The notes under the pieces are model-generated. The model was not told the origin of the DNA. It ran no database searches and was given only the letters and a program-made list of their open reading frames with translations. The position numbers and the translations under genes are program-made. This document shows, piece after piece, positions 1 through 6,522 of a DNA stretch of 16,267 nt. The stretch spans positions 1 to 16,267 of the forward strand of contig CAMEIZ010000018.1 of NCBI GenBank assembly GCA_945919165.1, given 5' to 3'. The stretch comes from an uncultured Traorella sp. Its GTDB lineage: Bacteria; Bacillota_I; Bacilli_A; Erysipelotrichales; Erysipelotrichaceae. Within the stretch, counting starts at the first letter, position 1, and each line of letters starts with the position of its first letter.

Positions 1-22
1 CTTTGTGCTACTTTACACCACA

Positions 23-51
23 ATTATAGATGAAAGTGATAAAAATGTATA
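23..51 (-). promoter_or_regulatory. Candidate promoter reading out of the left edge
   Basis: On the minus strand a perfect TATAAT (23-28) is separated by 17 bases from TATACA (46-51, 4 of 6 matches to the -35 consensus). It lies beyond the gatD terminator and points to the left edge, so it probably serves a minus-strand gene outside the window. No coding sequence is visible in 1-90. The call rests on hexamer match and spacing only. Confidence 0.45.
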
Positions 52-90
52 GTCTTTTTTAGAAAAAGCCATGGAATTTTCTGCAAACAT

Positions 91-126
91 AAAAAAAGCC
101 AGGCTGAGGCAAAGCCTCAACTGGCT
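91..126 (-). terminator. Rho-independent terminator of the murT-gatD operon
   Basis: On the minus strand AGCCAG pairs with CTGGCT and an inner TGAGGC pairs with GCCTCA around a three-base loop, followed by a run of seven T. It starts nine bases beyond the gatD stop codon. The G+C-rich stem and U-tract make this one of the clearest terminators here. Confidence 0.9.
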
Positions 127-134
127 ATGAACAT

Positions 135-863
135 TTATTTTAAAATACGATCCAGCATAGTATTTAAAGCTTTTATTTCAAGCTCATCATCCAAAGGAAA
201 CAGTTCAACATGATCATAACGTTTCATCAGAGCTTTTCGAATGATTAAATCGGCAATCTGCGGATTTTTAGGAAGTAAGGGTCCATGCATATAGGTGCCT
301 AAAACCTGACCATTGTAAAAGCCTTCAGATCCACATCCAAAGCTGTTTCCCTGACCGCTTAAAACTCTTCCAAAAGGTGAAGATACCTGTTTGGTCTGAC
401 CGCCATGATTTTCAAATCCAACCGCCTTGAAAACTTGTCCTTCTGCTTCCACTTCAATGGCGATATTGCCAATACAGCGAATATCACGGGAAGCACTTTC
501 CGTATAATAATCAAAGAAGCCAAGACCGTTGATCTTATGACCATCTCCATCCAGATAATACTGACCAAACAATTGATAGCCTCCACAGATCAAAAGAATA
601 AACGTATGTTCATCCATTGCTTTTTGAATGTTTTCTTTTCTTTTAAGTAAATCATCTACTAATAAGCTTTGTTCCTTATCTGCTCCGCCGCCGATAAACA
701 AAAGATCATATTCACTGCAGTCAACTTTCTGATTCAGTGAACAGGTATCAACCTGACAATCAATACCACGCTTCAAACAGCGTGTCTTCAAGACCTGAAT
801 GTTGCCTCTATCTCCATAAAGATCCATCAGATCGTGATACATCCAAAGTATCTTTAGATTCAT
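135..863 (-). CDS. gatD: Lipid II isoglutaminyl synthase, glutaminase subunit GatD
   Basis: Class I glutamine amidotransferase-like subunit (242 aa) that releases ammonia from glutamine for MurT, which amidates the D-Glu of lipid II to D-isoglutamine at the inner face of the membrane. The nucleophile motif ICGGYQLFG places the catalytic Cys at about residue 93, and the catalytic His is in GTYMHG at about residue 193; arginines in SRDIRC lie where the family binds glutamine. Length is normal for GatD. The start overlaps the murT stop by four bases (ATGA), with AGGAGG eight bases upstream, so the two subunits are translationally coupled, as expected for a 1:1 complex. CobB/CobQ-type amidotransferases are related, but the murT partner settles the assignment. 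Confidence 0.93.
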   Translation of the reverse strand: MNLKILWMYHDLMDLYGDRGNIQVLKTRCLKRGIDCQVDTCSLNQKVDCSEYDLLFIGGGADKEQSLLVDDLLKRKENIQKAMDEHTFILLICGGYQLFGQYYLDGDGHKINGLGFFDYYTESASRDIRCIGNIAIEVEAEGQVFKAVGFENHGGQTKQVSSPFGRVLSGQGNSFGCGSEGFYNGQVLGTYMHGPLLPKNPQIADLIIRKALMKRYDHVELFPLDDELEIKALNTMLDRILK

Positions 864-2158
864 GATGCATGCCTCCTGATAATCGAACGTGTTGAATGAA
901 GTGCCGTATAAGTTGCAATCACATAAGCATCTTCCTTCAATTCTTTCAAACGAAGAATACCATCTTCAACTTTTTCATACACTTCCAGCTGTTCATATCC
1001 TTCATATTTCAAACGCAATGCCATATCATAAGCACGCGTTCCACTGCATAAAATTCTCTTGGTATGTTCATCAATCAAAAGATCGAAATGAGCATCCCAA
1101 ATCCAGGATACATCTTTTCCATCCTGATCATGATCATTCAAAATAATCATAATATTTTTATCCTTTTGATTCTTCATGATCGCTTTCATCACTTCATTAG
1201 CACCCGTTGGATTTTTCACCAGATTCAATAAACAAAAGCCATTCAGATCAAATGTTTCATTGCGTCCTTTATTCATCGTAAAAGTCTGAAATACTTCATT
1301 GGCAGCATCCAGCAAAACACCATTGACTTTCATGCAGCACAGCACAGCAGCACAGTTATAAATCGCATAAATGGCATTTTGGAAAGAATGAAAGACCTGT
1401 CCATTCATCGTAAAGGTTTCATGTTCATAATCAATCTCATTCACCCAACATTCCACCTCATTTTTACCAAAGTCATCATTTTCACAATGAAATCTTCCAA
1501 TATGAGAATACTGATAATAGTCATAAACCAAAGGAGCACCACAGCGAGGACAGAATTTACCTTCACTTGCTTCATTGCTTGTTTTTTTCGAAACTTCATT
1601 TTCAGCAACACCAAAATAATGAATTTTGGCAAAAGGAGCACTTCCTGACAATCGAACCACATTCGGATCATCAGCATTTAAAATCAAATGTCCCTGATAG
1701 TCATCCAAAACAGATTCAATACGACGCACGATTGTTTCCATTTCTCCGGCACGATCCAGCTGATCACGGAAGAAATTGTTGACAATAAATGTTGTGACTG
1801 GCAAATCTTTAAACACTCTGGCTACTGTCAGCTCATCAATTTCAAGAACCACAACATCAGCTTTGATTTCATAAGAAAGTGAACTATTGGCACACAAAAG
1901 TGTTACAATTCCTTCTTTCAGATTATCTCCTTTGCGATTGCCGATCACCTTATAGCCAGCCTTGGCAAATGATTCAACAATCAAATTGGATGTTGTTGTT
2001 TTCCCATTGGTTCCTGTCACAACAATTACTTTATCTGGAAATTTAAATCTTGTTAATATGTGATGATCCAATTTCAAAGCAATCGTTCCGGGAAGCGAAC
2101 CGCCTCGTCCCATCTTAACTAACAGGTAATGGATCAGTTTAATCAATAATAATTTCAT
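860..2158 (-). CDS. murT: Lipid II isoglutaminyl synthase, Mur ligase-like subunit MurT
   Basis: ATP-dependent Mur ligase homologue (432 aa) that activates the D-Glu carboxylate of lipid II and accepts ammonia from GatD. Visible parts: P-loop VTGTNGKTTT at about 47-56, Mur ligase central domain, a zinc-ribbon insertion with Cys203, Cys206 and Cys225, and the C-terminal DUF1727 domain with the conserved NDHDQDGKDVSWIWD segment (about 341-355), which carries an Asp thought to complete the GatD active site. The chosen ATG has GAGGTAATT just upstream; a longer ORF reaching 2248 would run through the terminator and into rpmF and is rejected. Oddity: the fourth ribbon cysteine is replaced by Asp228. 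It lies downstream of rpmF beyond a terminator; no strong promoter of its own is seen, so read-through is possible. Confidence 0.93.
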   Translation of the reverse strand: MKLLLIKLIHYLLVKMGRGGSLPGTIALKLDHHILTRFKFPDKVIVVTGTNGKTTTSNLIVESFAKAGYKVIGNRKGDNLKEGIVTLLCANSSLSYEIKADVVVLEIDELTVARVFKDLPVTTFIVNNFFRDQLDRAGEMETIVRRIESVLDDYQGHLILNADDPNVVRLSGSAPFAKIHYFGVAENEVSKKTSNEASEGKFCPRCGAPLVYDYYQYSHIGRFHCENDDFGKNEVECWVNEIDYEHETFTMNGQVFHSFQNAIYAIYNCAAVLCCMKVNGVLLDAANEVFQTFTMNKGRNETFDLNGFCLLNLVKNPTGANEVMKAIMKNQKDKNIMIILNDHDQDGKDVSWIWDAHFDLLIDEHTKRILCSGTRAYDMALRLKYEGYEQLEVYEKVEDGILRLKELKEDAYVIATYTALHSTRSIIRRHAS

Positions 2159-2182
2159 AATTACCTCATTCTTATTAGATAT

Positions 2183-2207
2183 AAAAAAAGAGTCAGTGAC
2201 TCTTTTT
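2183..2207 (-). terminator. Hairpin terminator after rpmF
   Basis: An AAAAAGAGT/ACTCTTTTT stem with a five-base loop overlaps the last base pairs of the rpmF stop codon and is followed on the minus strand by a seven-T run (2183-2189). The symmetric A/T flanks could work in either direction. It sits just 25 bases before the murT start codon, so it may attenuate rather than separate expression of rpmF and murT-gatD. Confidence 0.7.
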
Positions 2208-2373
2208 AGGCAACTTTCACTCCATCGTAGTAGCCACATTCTGGACAAACTCTGTGAGTTCTCTTGAATGCACCACAGTTAGGGCATTTCACCAATGTAG
2301 GTGCAGCCAACTTGTAATGAGTTCTACGTTTTGCTTTTCTAGTTTTTGAATTACGTCTCTGTTGAACAGCCAT
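2206..2373 (-). CDS. rpmF: 50S ribosomal protein L32
   Basis: Short 55-residue protein beginning MAVQQRRNSKTRKAKRRTH, the hallmark N terminus of L32, a large-subunit ribosomal protein. Two CxxC knuckles (Cys30/Cys33 in CPNC and Cys43/Cys46 in CPEC) form a zinc ribbon, so this is the zinc-containing (C+) type. The ATG is preceded by GAGGAGGTAGCAAG, a strong ribosome binding site. It lies directly downstream of yceD, the common bacterial yceD-rpmF pair, and the two share the promoter at 2928-2956. A hairpin terminator overlaps its stop codon. Identification is secure despite the small size. Confidence 0.97.
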   Translation of the reverse strand: MAVQQRRNSKTRKAKRRTHYKLAAPTLVKCPNCGAFKRTHRVCPECGYYDGVKVA

Positions 2374-2389
2374 CTTGCTACCTCCTCAC

Positions 2390-2899
2390 TTATTCTTCTA
2401 TCTTAAATTCTTTCAGTTTTGCTAATCGAGGATCAATTTCATCTTTTTTTGATTGATTGAATTCTTCCTCGCTTACAACCTCCCAGCCTTTTCCTTTAGG
2501 ATAGGTCACGCCTTCTTTCACGACTTTATAAGGTATTTCCATCATAATCAGCTGGAAAATTGCTGGATACAACTCGACAATATCCTTCTTTGTTTCGTGA
2601 ACATCTTCATTCTCAGGGTTTTTTTCGAATGAATAAACTTCCACAGAAGAGGTATCGAACTCAACCTCCACATCTTCCAAAGAAATACTGCAAGGAACTA
2701 CCATAACGCCCTGTACATGAAGATTGGCAATTGCCAGATCACTTGAGCCGTCATAATGAAGATCCCCGGATACTGTAACGTTTTTTAACTTCCTTAAGTG
2801 GCTAACTTTAGACAAAGCAGCATCATCGAATTCAATCTGTTCATCAAACTCGATCGTGTTGTTTTCAGCCTGCAGCAATTCACTTTTCGTCCACTTCAA
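2390..2899 (-). CDS. yceD: YceD/DUF177 family protein, large-subunit assembly associated
   Basis: Predicted 169-residue cytosolic protein of the YceD (DUF177) family, which is almost always encoded next to rpmF and has been tied to 23S rRNA accumulation or 50S assembly in other organisms; the exact biochemical role here is inferred. The start chosen is a TTG at 2897-2899, reading (M)KWTKSELLQ, because CGAGGTGATT lies at correct spacing and the promoter hexamers lie upstream; an ATG at 2956 would fall inside the -35 box. The protein is acidic with the family core around GDLHYDGSSDLAI and VVPCSISLEDV. The stop lies 16 bases before the rpmF start, so the two genes are cotranscribed. Confidence 0.85.
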   Translation of the reverse strand: MKWTKSELLQAENNTIEFDEQIEFDDAALSKVSHLRKLKNVTVSGDLHYDGSSDLAIANLHVQGVMVVPCSISLEDVEVEFDTSSVEVYSFEKNPENEDVHETKKDIVELYPAIFQLIMMEIPYKVVKEGVTYPKGKGWEVVSEEEFNQSKKDEIDPRLAKLKEFKIEE

Positions 2900-2927
2900 A
2901 GAAATCACCTCGTTGCTTAACGCTAAT

Positions 2928-2956
2928 AGTCTACCACAAACCCTAAAAATAGGCAA
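2928..2956 (-). promoter_or_regulatory. Promoter of yceD-rpmF
   Basis: On the minus strand TTGCCT (2951-2956) and TAGACT (2928-2933) are separated by exactly 17 bases, giving a predicted transcription start near 2921 and a leader of about 22 nt containing the GAGGTG ribosome binding site. This supports the TTG start of yceD. murT-gatD may be partly served by read-through. Confidence 0.75.
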
Positions 2957-2987
2957 GATTTATTTAGTGGAAAGTGAATTTACTTGA

Positions 2988-3015
2988 CAGAAGATAAAAT
3001 CAACTGTTTTGATTT
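2988..3015 (-). terminator. Possible weak terminator after the alpha/beta hydrolase gene
   Basis: On the minus strand AAATCAA pairs with TTGATTT around a five-base loop, followed by a modest T-rich stretch. The stem is A/T-only and the U-tract poor, so efficiency is doubtful, but no better structure is seen between this gene and the yceD promoter. Confidence 0.35.
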
Positions 3016-3038
3016 CAATTTTTTTAATCAAACAACAT

Positions 3039-3956
3039 CTAATTCATGATTTTTTCCATAAAGACTTTCATGTCATGAACAACCTCATCTTTACAGAATT
3101 CATTTAAGATTTCATGACGTGCATGCGGATAGGTTTTATAGAAAACATGCGTATAGCCTCTATCTTTCATAAAATCAACAGCCTTGATGAAATCTTGTTC
3201 ACTGATGCGGCATGGATCTTCTTCACCAACAATAAAGTAAATCGGACAAGTTGGATTTTTCATCTGCCAATGAGTTGGATCATAGGTTTCTTTCATCAGT
3301 TTAAACAAATTCAGATAACCATTCAAAGTAAACAAAAAGCCGCATTTTTCACTTTTCGCATAATCATCCTGTACCTTTTCGACTGAACAGATCCAGGCAT
3401 GAGGATATTTCGGATTCTCAATATTTTTTGTAAATGTACCAAAAGCCATTTGATCAATCAATTTTGAACGGTGGCGTTCACCCAAAAACAAACTCATGAT
3501 TTGAACGAATCCAATCGCAAGAGAAGCAAGTGGATTTTTTGAAGGTGAACCACAGACGATTAATCCCTGATAGGCATCATCATTTTGTTTCATCACACAG
3601 CGTACCACTAAACTGCCCATTGAATGTCCAAATAAGAAAACTTTGACATTTGGATAACGGCTTTTGATTTCATCGGTAATCTGCATGACATCCAAAACAA
3701 TAGCTTTGCCGCTTGTATCATGGAAATAACCATAATCATTCGGATCAATGCTGCCATGTCCGCGATGATCATGCATCACACATAAAAATCCCTGATTTGC
3801 CAATGTCTCCATGACAGGTAAATATCTTTCTTTGTTTTCTGCCATTCCGTGACACATTTGAAGAATGGCTATTGGTGTACCATCAGGCTCAATGATCATG
3901 ACTTCCAATGGAACTCCGTCAACTTTGGAGGCGGTATGATAGATGATTTTATTCAT
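3039..3956 (-). CDS. Alpha/beta hydrolase, lysophospholipase/monoacylglycerol lipase-like
   Basis: A 305-residue cytosolic alpha/beta hydrolase of the serine aminopeptidase S33 (Hydrolase_4) type, the group that includes monoglyceride lipases and lysophospholipases. The nucleophile elbow GHSMGS places Ser112; the acid is probably Asp248 in VGEEDPCR, and the base His281 in ARHEILNE, a spacing typical of the family. An oxyanion-hole segment MCHGMAE (35-41) and the DHRGHG segment (63-68) are also classical. Substrate cannot be read from the sequence. The ATG at 3954-3956 has GAGGGGACACGTTT upstream; a longer in-frame ORF reaching 4022 would overlap the divergent tmcAL promoter and is not supported. 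It is transcribed divergently from tmcAL. Confidence 0.85.
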   Translation of the reverse strand: MNKIIYHTASKVDGVPLEVMIIEPDGTPIAILQMCHGMAENKERYLPVMETLANQGFLCVMHDHRGHGSIDPNDYGYFHDTSGKAIVLDVMQITDEIKSRYPNVKVFLFGHSMGSLVVRCVMKQNDDAYQGLIVCGSPSKNPLASLAIGFVQIMSLFLGERHRSKLIDQMAFGTFTKNIENPKYPHAWICSVEKVQDDYAKSEKCGFLFTLNGYLNLFKLMKETYDPTHWQMKNPTCPIYFIVGEEDPCRISEQDFIKAVDFMKDRGYTHVFYKTYPHARHEILNEFCKDEVVHDMKVFMEKIMN

Positions 3957-3981
3957 AAACGTGTCCCCTCTTTCTGTATTT

Positions 3982-3990
3982 AATATATCA
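3982..3990 (-). promoter_or_regulatory. Extended -10 promoter of the alpha/beta hydrolase gene
   Basis: TGATATATT on the minus strand is an extended -10 element (TG-n-TATATT). No convincing -35 is present 16-18 bases upstream. Initiation would fall near 3975 and give a leader of about 20 nt with the GAGGGG ribosome binding site. Confidence 0.5.
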
Positions 3991-4005
3991 TAAATTTGTG
4001 TTTTG

Positions 4006-4014
4006 TGGTATATT
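4006..4014 (+). promoter_or_regulatory. Extended -10 promoter of tmcAL, predicted leaderless
   Basis: TGGTATATT is an extended -10 element. Six bases (4015-4020) separate its last base from the ATG of tmcAL, which places the predicted +1 on the A of the start codon. There is no Shine-Dalgarno-like sequence upstream of the ATG. It lies back to back with the promoter of the divergent hydrolase gene. Confidence 0.6.
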
Positions 4015-4020
4015 GGTGTC

Positions 4021-5085
4021 ATGAAAATCTGTGGAATCGTATGTGAGTATAATCCATTTCATAATGGACATATCTACCATATTCAAAAAACAAAAGAAAT
4101 CACAAAATGTGATTTATTAATTGCCGTAATGTCCCCAAATTTTGTTCAGCGCGGTGAACCCGCTGTTGTCAGCAAATGGGAACGAGCCAAATGTGCTGTT
4201 GTGCATGGTGTTGATCTGGTCATTGAGCTGCCTTTTATTTATGCCACCCAAAGTGCTCAAAACTTTGCCAAGCTAGCCATGCATCTTTTAGCATTAGCCG
4301 GTTGTGACTGTTTTTGTTTTGGTTCTGAAAGCAATTCTTTAGATGAACTTATCAGGCTCAGTAAAATAGAACTGCCTTCTCTTGATAAAACCATAGCTCC
4401 TGTTCAGTCATATGAAAAAGTCTATGGAAAAATGAATCCCAATGATATTTTAGGTATCAACTATCTGAAATACTGTCATCCTATGACTCCATACTGCATC
4501 AAGCGAAGCAATCATTATTTTGATGAGGAAATGGAAGACCATATTTCTTCAGCAACCAGCATTCGCAAAGCATTACGCAGCAATTTGGATGTGAAAAAGG
4601 CCACTCCCATGGAAATCCATGATCCGCTTTTTATCGAAGACTTTTATCCTCTTATCCAGTCTTTATTATTAACGTTGAGTCCAAGCTATCTACAAACCCT
4701 TTTTTTAATGGATGAAGGAATTGAAAACCTGCTGATAAAAAATGCTCAATGCACATCGTTTCATGATTTTCTCAATCAATCTGTTTCTAAAAAATATACG
4801 CAAAGCAGAATTCAGCGCACCTGCATTCATCTTTTAAATCAGACAACCAAAAAGCAGGTCAATGAACTTCCTATACCAAACTACGTTCGTGTATTAGCTG
4901 CCAATGAAGCAGGAAAAAAATATCTGAAAACGATTCCTTGCACCGTAGCCAGCCGCTTTAATCAGATACCAAAAGCATATCGTGACATGGAAATGAAAGC
5001 AGCATACGTGTATGCCAGCATGAAAAGTGAAGAAAAAAGAAAGAAATGTAAAGAAGAAGAATTACAGCCACCTATATTTCTATGA
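4021..5085 (+). CDS. tmcAL: tRNA(Met) cytidine acetate ligase TmcAL
   Basis: A 354-residue cytosolic nucleotidyltransferase-fold enzyme (YlbM family) that uses ATP and acetate to make N4-acetylcytidine at the wobble C34 of elongator tRNA-Met. The N terminus MKICGIVCEYNPFHNGHIYH carries the HxGH-type nucleotide-binding motif (His14, His17), followed by the family segments SPNFVQRGEPA, VDLVIELPF and SATSIRKAL. It is somewhat shorter than the usual 380-415 residues, mainly in the C-terminal half. The ATG at 4021 is preferred because the family starts at this point; a TTG 18 bases upstream is possible but would overlap the -10 box. No ribosome binding site is visible, so translation is probably leaderless. 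The stop overlaps the next gene by ATGA. Confidence 0.92.
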   Translation: MKICGIVCEYNPFHNGHIYHIQKTKEITKCDLLIAVMSPNFVQRGEPAVVSKWERAKCAVVHGVDLVIELPFIYATQSAQNFAKLAMHLLALAGCDCFCFGSESNSLDELIRLSKIELPSLDKTIAPVQSYEKVYGKMNPNDILGINYLKYCHPMTPYCIKRSNHYFDEEMEDHISSATSIRKALRSNLDVKKATPMEIHDPLFIEDFYPLIQSLLLTLSPSYLQTLFLMDEGIENLLIKNAQCTSFHDFLNQSVSKKYTQSRIQRTCIHLLNQTTKKQVNELPIPNYVRVLAANEAGKKYLKTIPCTVASRFNQIPKAYRDMEMKAAYVYASMKSEEKRKKCKEEELQPPIFL

Positions 5086-5633
5086 TTATTTTCTTTATTT
5101 TGCTTCTTCTGTTTCTCTTTCTTCCTTTTCTTTGCTTTCCTAACTGTTCCAATCCTGAAGGTTATGTTGATGTATTAATTGTCTTGGGATGTCCAACCTA
5201 TGCCAATGGTCAAATGTCCCTTACACAAAAAATGCGAGTTGAAAAAGCTGCCAAGGTCATTCAAAAATATCATATACCAGTATGCATTATGACGGGTGGA
5301 AAAGCGCATAACGAATACTCTGAGGCTCATGTCATGGCTCAGTATTTAAAAACATTGATTGACATTGACCCTCTTTTAGAAGACAAAAGCACCACTACCT
5401 ATGAAAATATGAAATACTGTCAGAAGCTTTGTCAAGAACATCATTATCAAAAGATCGGTATTTTGACAAGCGGCTACCATACAAACAGAGCTTATGCCAT
5501 GAGTAAAAAATTCTTTGATGATGTTACCATGTTTTCGGCTCCTTATCGATTTACCATAAAAAAGATGATCCGTGAATACCTGTCAAGATTTCAATATATC
5601 TATATTGAAATCAAAAACTGGCTGAAAAGATGA
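5082..5633 (+). CDS. DUF218 (YdcF/SanA/ElyC-like) membrane-anchored protein
   Basis: A 183-residue protein with an N-terminal hydrophobic segment (about 1-18) followed by a DUF218 domain: VLIVLGCP (about 32-39), MTGGKAHNEYSEAHVM with the conserved Ser-Glu pair, a DKSTTTYENM segment, and LTSGYHTNRAYAM near 128-140. DUF218 proteins are envelope-associated and some affect cell-wall or envelope barrier functions, but the reaction is not established. The domain is probably outside the membrane, judged from the N-terminal anchor. The start overlaps the tmcAL stop by four bases (ATGA), so it is translationally coupled to tmcAL and shares its promoter. A hairpin terminator overlaps its stop codon. 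Confidence 0.82.
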   Translation: MIIFFILLLLFLFLPFLCFPNCSNPEGYVDVLIVLGCPTYANGQMSLTQKMRVEKAAKVIQKYHIPVCIMTGGKAHNEYSEAHVMAQYLKTLIDIDPLLEDKSTTTYENMKYCQKLCQEHHYQKIGILTSGYHTNRAYAMSKKFFDDVTMFSAPYRFTIKKMIREYLSRFQYIYIEIKNWLKR

Positions 5634-5647
5634 GATCATCTTTTTTT
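5625..5647 (+). terminator. Terminator of tmcAL-DUF218 operon
   Basis: AAAAGATG pairs with CATCTTTT around a short AGAT loop and is followed by further T residues to 5647. The stem includes the stop codon of the DUF218 gene. It faces the yebC terminator a few bases away, as expected for two converging operons. Confidence 0.75.
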
Positions 5648-5650
5648 CAT

Positions 5651-5674
5651 AAAGAAAAGACGATTTCTCGTCTT
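5651..5674 (-). terminator. Terminator of yebC
   Basis: On the minus strand AAGACGA and TCGTCTT form a seven-pair stem closed by a GAAA tetraloop, followed by TTCTTT. The stem begins inside the yebC stop codon. Confidence 0.8.
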
Positions 5675-6404
5675 AGTCTTCTTCATTCATGTTTTCTACA
5701 TTATGCCAAACGTTTTGAACATCATCAACATCATCCAGCATTGTTAACAGTCTTCTGAACAGAACCTTGTCTTCACCTTCCAAACGGCAATATTCATTTG
5801 GCAGCATGGCGAGTTCCAATGTATCAAACTTCACATCGCTGATCAAACCTTCAATTGCATCTTTGGCTTTATAAAGATCACTTGGCTCAACTAAAATCTG
5901 CATGTTGTCACCATCAACTTCAATTTCCTTGACATCGACATCTGCCATAATCAAAGTATCCAGCATGGTTTCTTCATCATTATATTCGATGATGATATTT
6001 CCTAAATGCTGATAGTTAAAGGAAACACTGCCGCTCACACCCAATTTGGCATGTGATTTGTTGAAAGCTGTACGAAGATCAGCAATTGTACGATTCTGAT
6101 TGTCTGTCAAACATTCAACAATCACTGTACTGGCGCCTGCACCAAATCCTTCATAAGTTGCTGGAGAATAGTTTTCTGTAGATCCTCCCTTTGCTTTGTC
6201 AATAGCTCTTTTGATAACATCAGCCGGAATATTGTTGGCTTTTGCTTTTTCAATGCATTTTTTTAAAGCCTGATTCATATCAGGATCAGGTTCACCTGCT
6301 TTTGCTGCCATGTAAATTTCTTTTGAATGTCTTGAATATAACTTTGCATTGGCTGCACTTGTTTTTGCCATAGCTGCAGCTCTTACTTCAAAATGTCGTC
6401 CCAT
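5673..6404 (-). CDS. yebC: YebC/PmpR family translation factor (YebC2-type)
   Basis: A 243-residue protein of the YebC/TACO1 family. Once annotated as transcriptional regulators, family members are now linked to relieving ribosome stalling on proline-rich stretches. The N terminus MGRHFEVRAAAMAKTSAANAKLYSR, with an inserted alanine-rich piece instead of the MAGHSKWANIKHRK start of classical YebC, resembles the YebC2/YeeI branch. The family signatures AKANNIPADVIKRAIDKAKG and YEGFGAGASTVIVECLTDN are intact, followed by GVSGSVSFNY; the length is standard. AAGGTGG lies four bases before the ATG, and an extended -10 promoter lies at 6435-6463. It lies downstream of the rRNA methyltransferase gene on the same strand, but with its own promoter. 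Confidence 0.92.
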   Translation of the reverse strand: MGRHFEVRAAAMAKTSAANAKLYSRHSKEIYMAAKAGEPDPDMNQALKKCIEKAKANNIPADVIKRAIDKAKGGSTENYSPATYEGFGAGASTVIVECLTDNQNRTIADLRTAFNKSHAKLGVSGSVSFNYQHLGNIIIEYNDEETMLDTLIMADVDVKEIEVDGDNMQILVEPSDLYKAKDAIEGLISDVKFDTLELAMLPNEYCRLEGEDKVLFRRLLTMLDDVDDVQNVWHNVENMNEED

Positions 6405-6434
6405 AATTCCACCTTCTTAAATTTTTACTAAAAC

Positions 6435-6463
6435 ATTCTATCACACTTTATTTCCTTTTTAAA
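6435..6463 (-). promoter_or_regulatory. Promoter of yebC
   Basis: Minus-strand TAGAAT (6435-6440), preceded by TGA (extended -10), sits 17 bases from TTTAAA (6458-6463). The predicted start lies about 25 bases before the ATG, leaving room for the AAGGTGG ribosome binding site. Confidence 0.65.
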
Positions 6464-6522
6464 GGCTAATTTCACAAACGAATGTTTTTCTTGCTTTTGT
6501 ATTCAAAATCTTTCACATAAAC

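Noticed and set aside
2159..2248. Thirty-codon N-terminal extension of murT
   Set aside because: It runs through the rpmF terminator and over the 3' end of rpmF, does not resemble MurT, and the ATG at 2158 has its own ribosome binding site.
2984..3012. Plus-strand TTGACA as a promoter
   Set aside because: At 17 bases downstream there is TTTTGA, a poor -10, and no plus-strand gene follows before 4021.
4003..4020. TTG start for tmcAL 18 bases upstream of the ATG
   Set aside because: It lies within or before the -10 box, lacks a ribosome binding site, and the family N terminus begins at the ATG.
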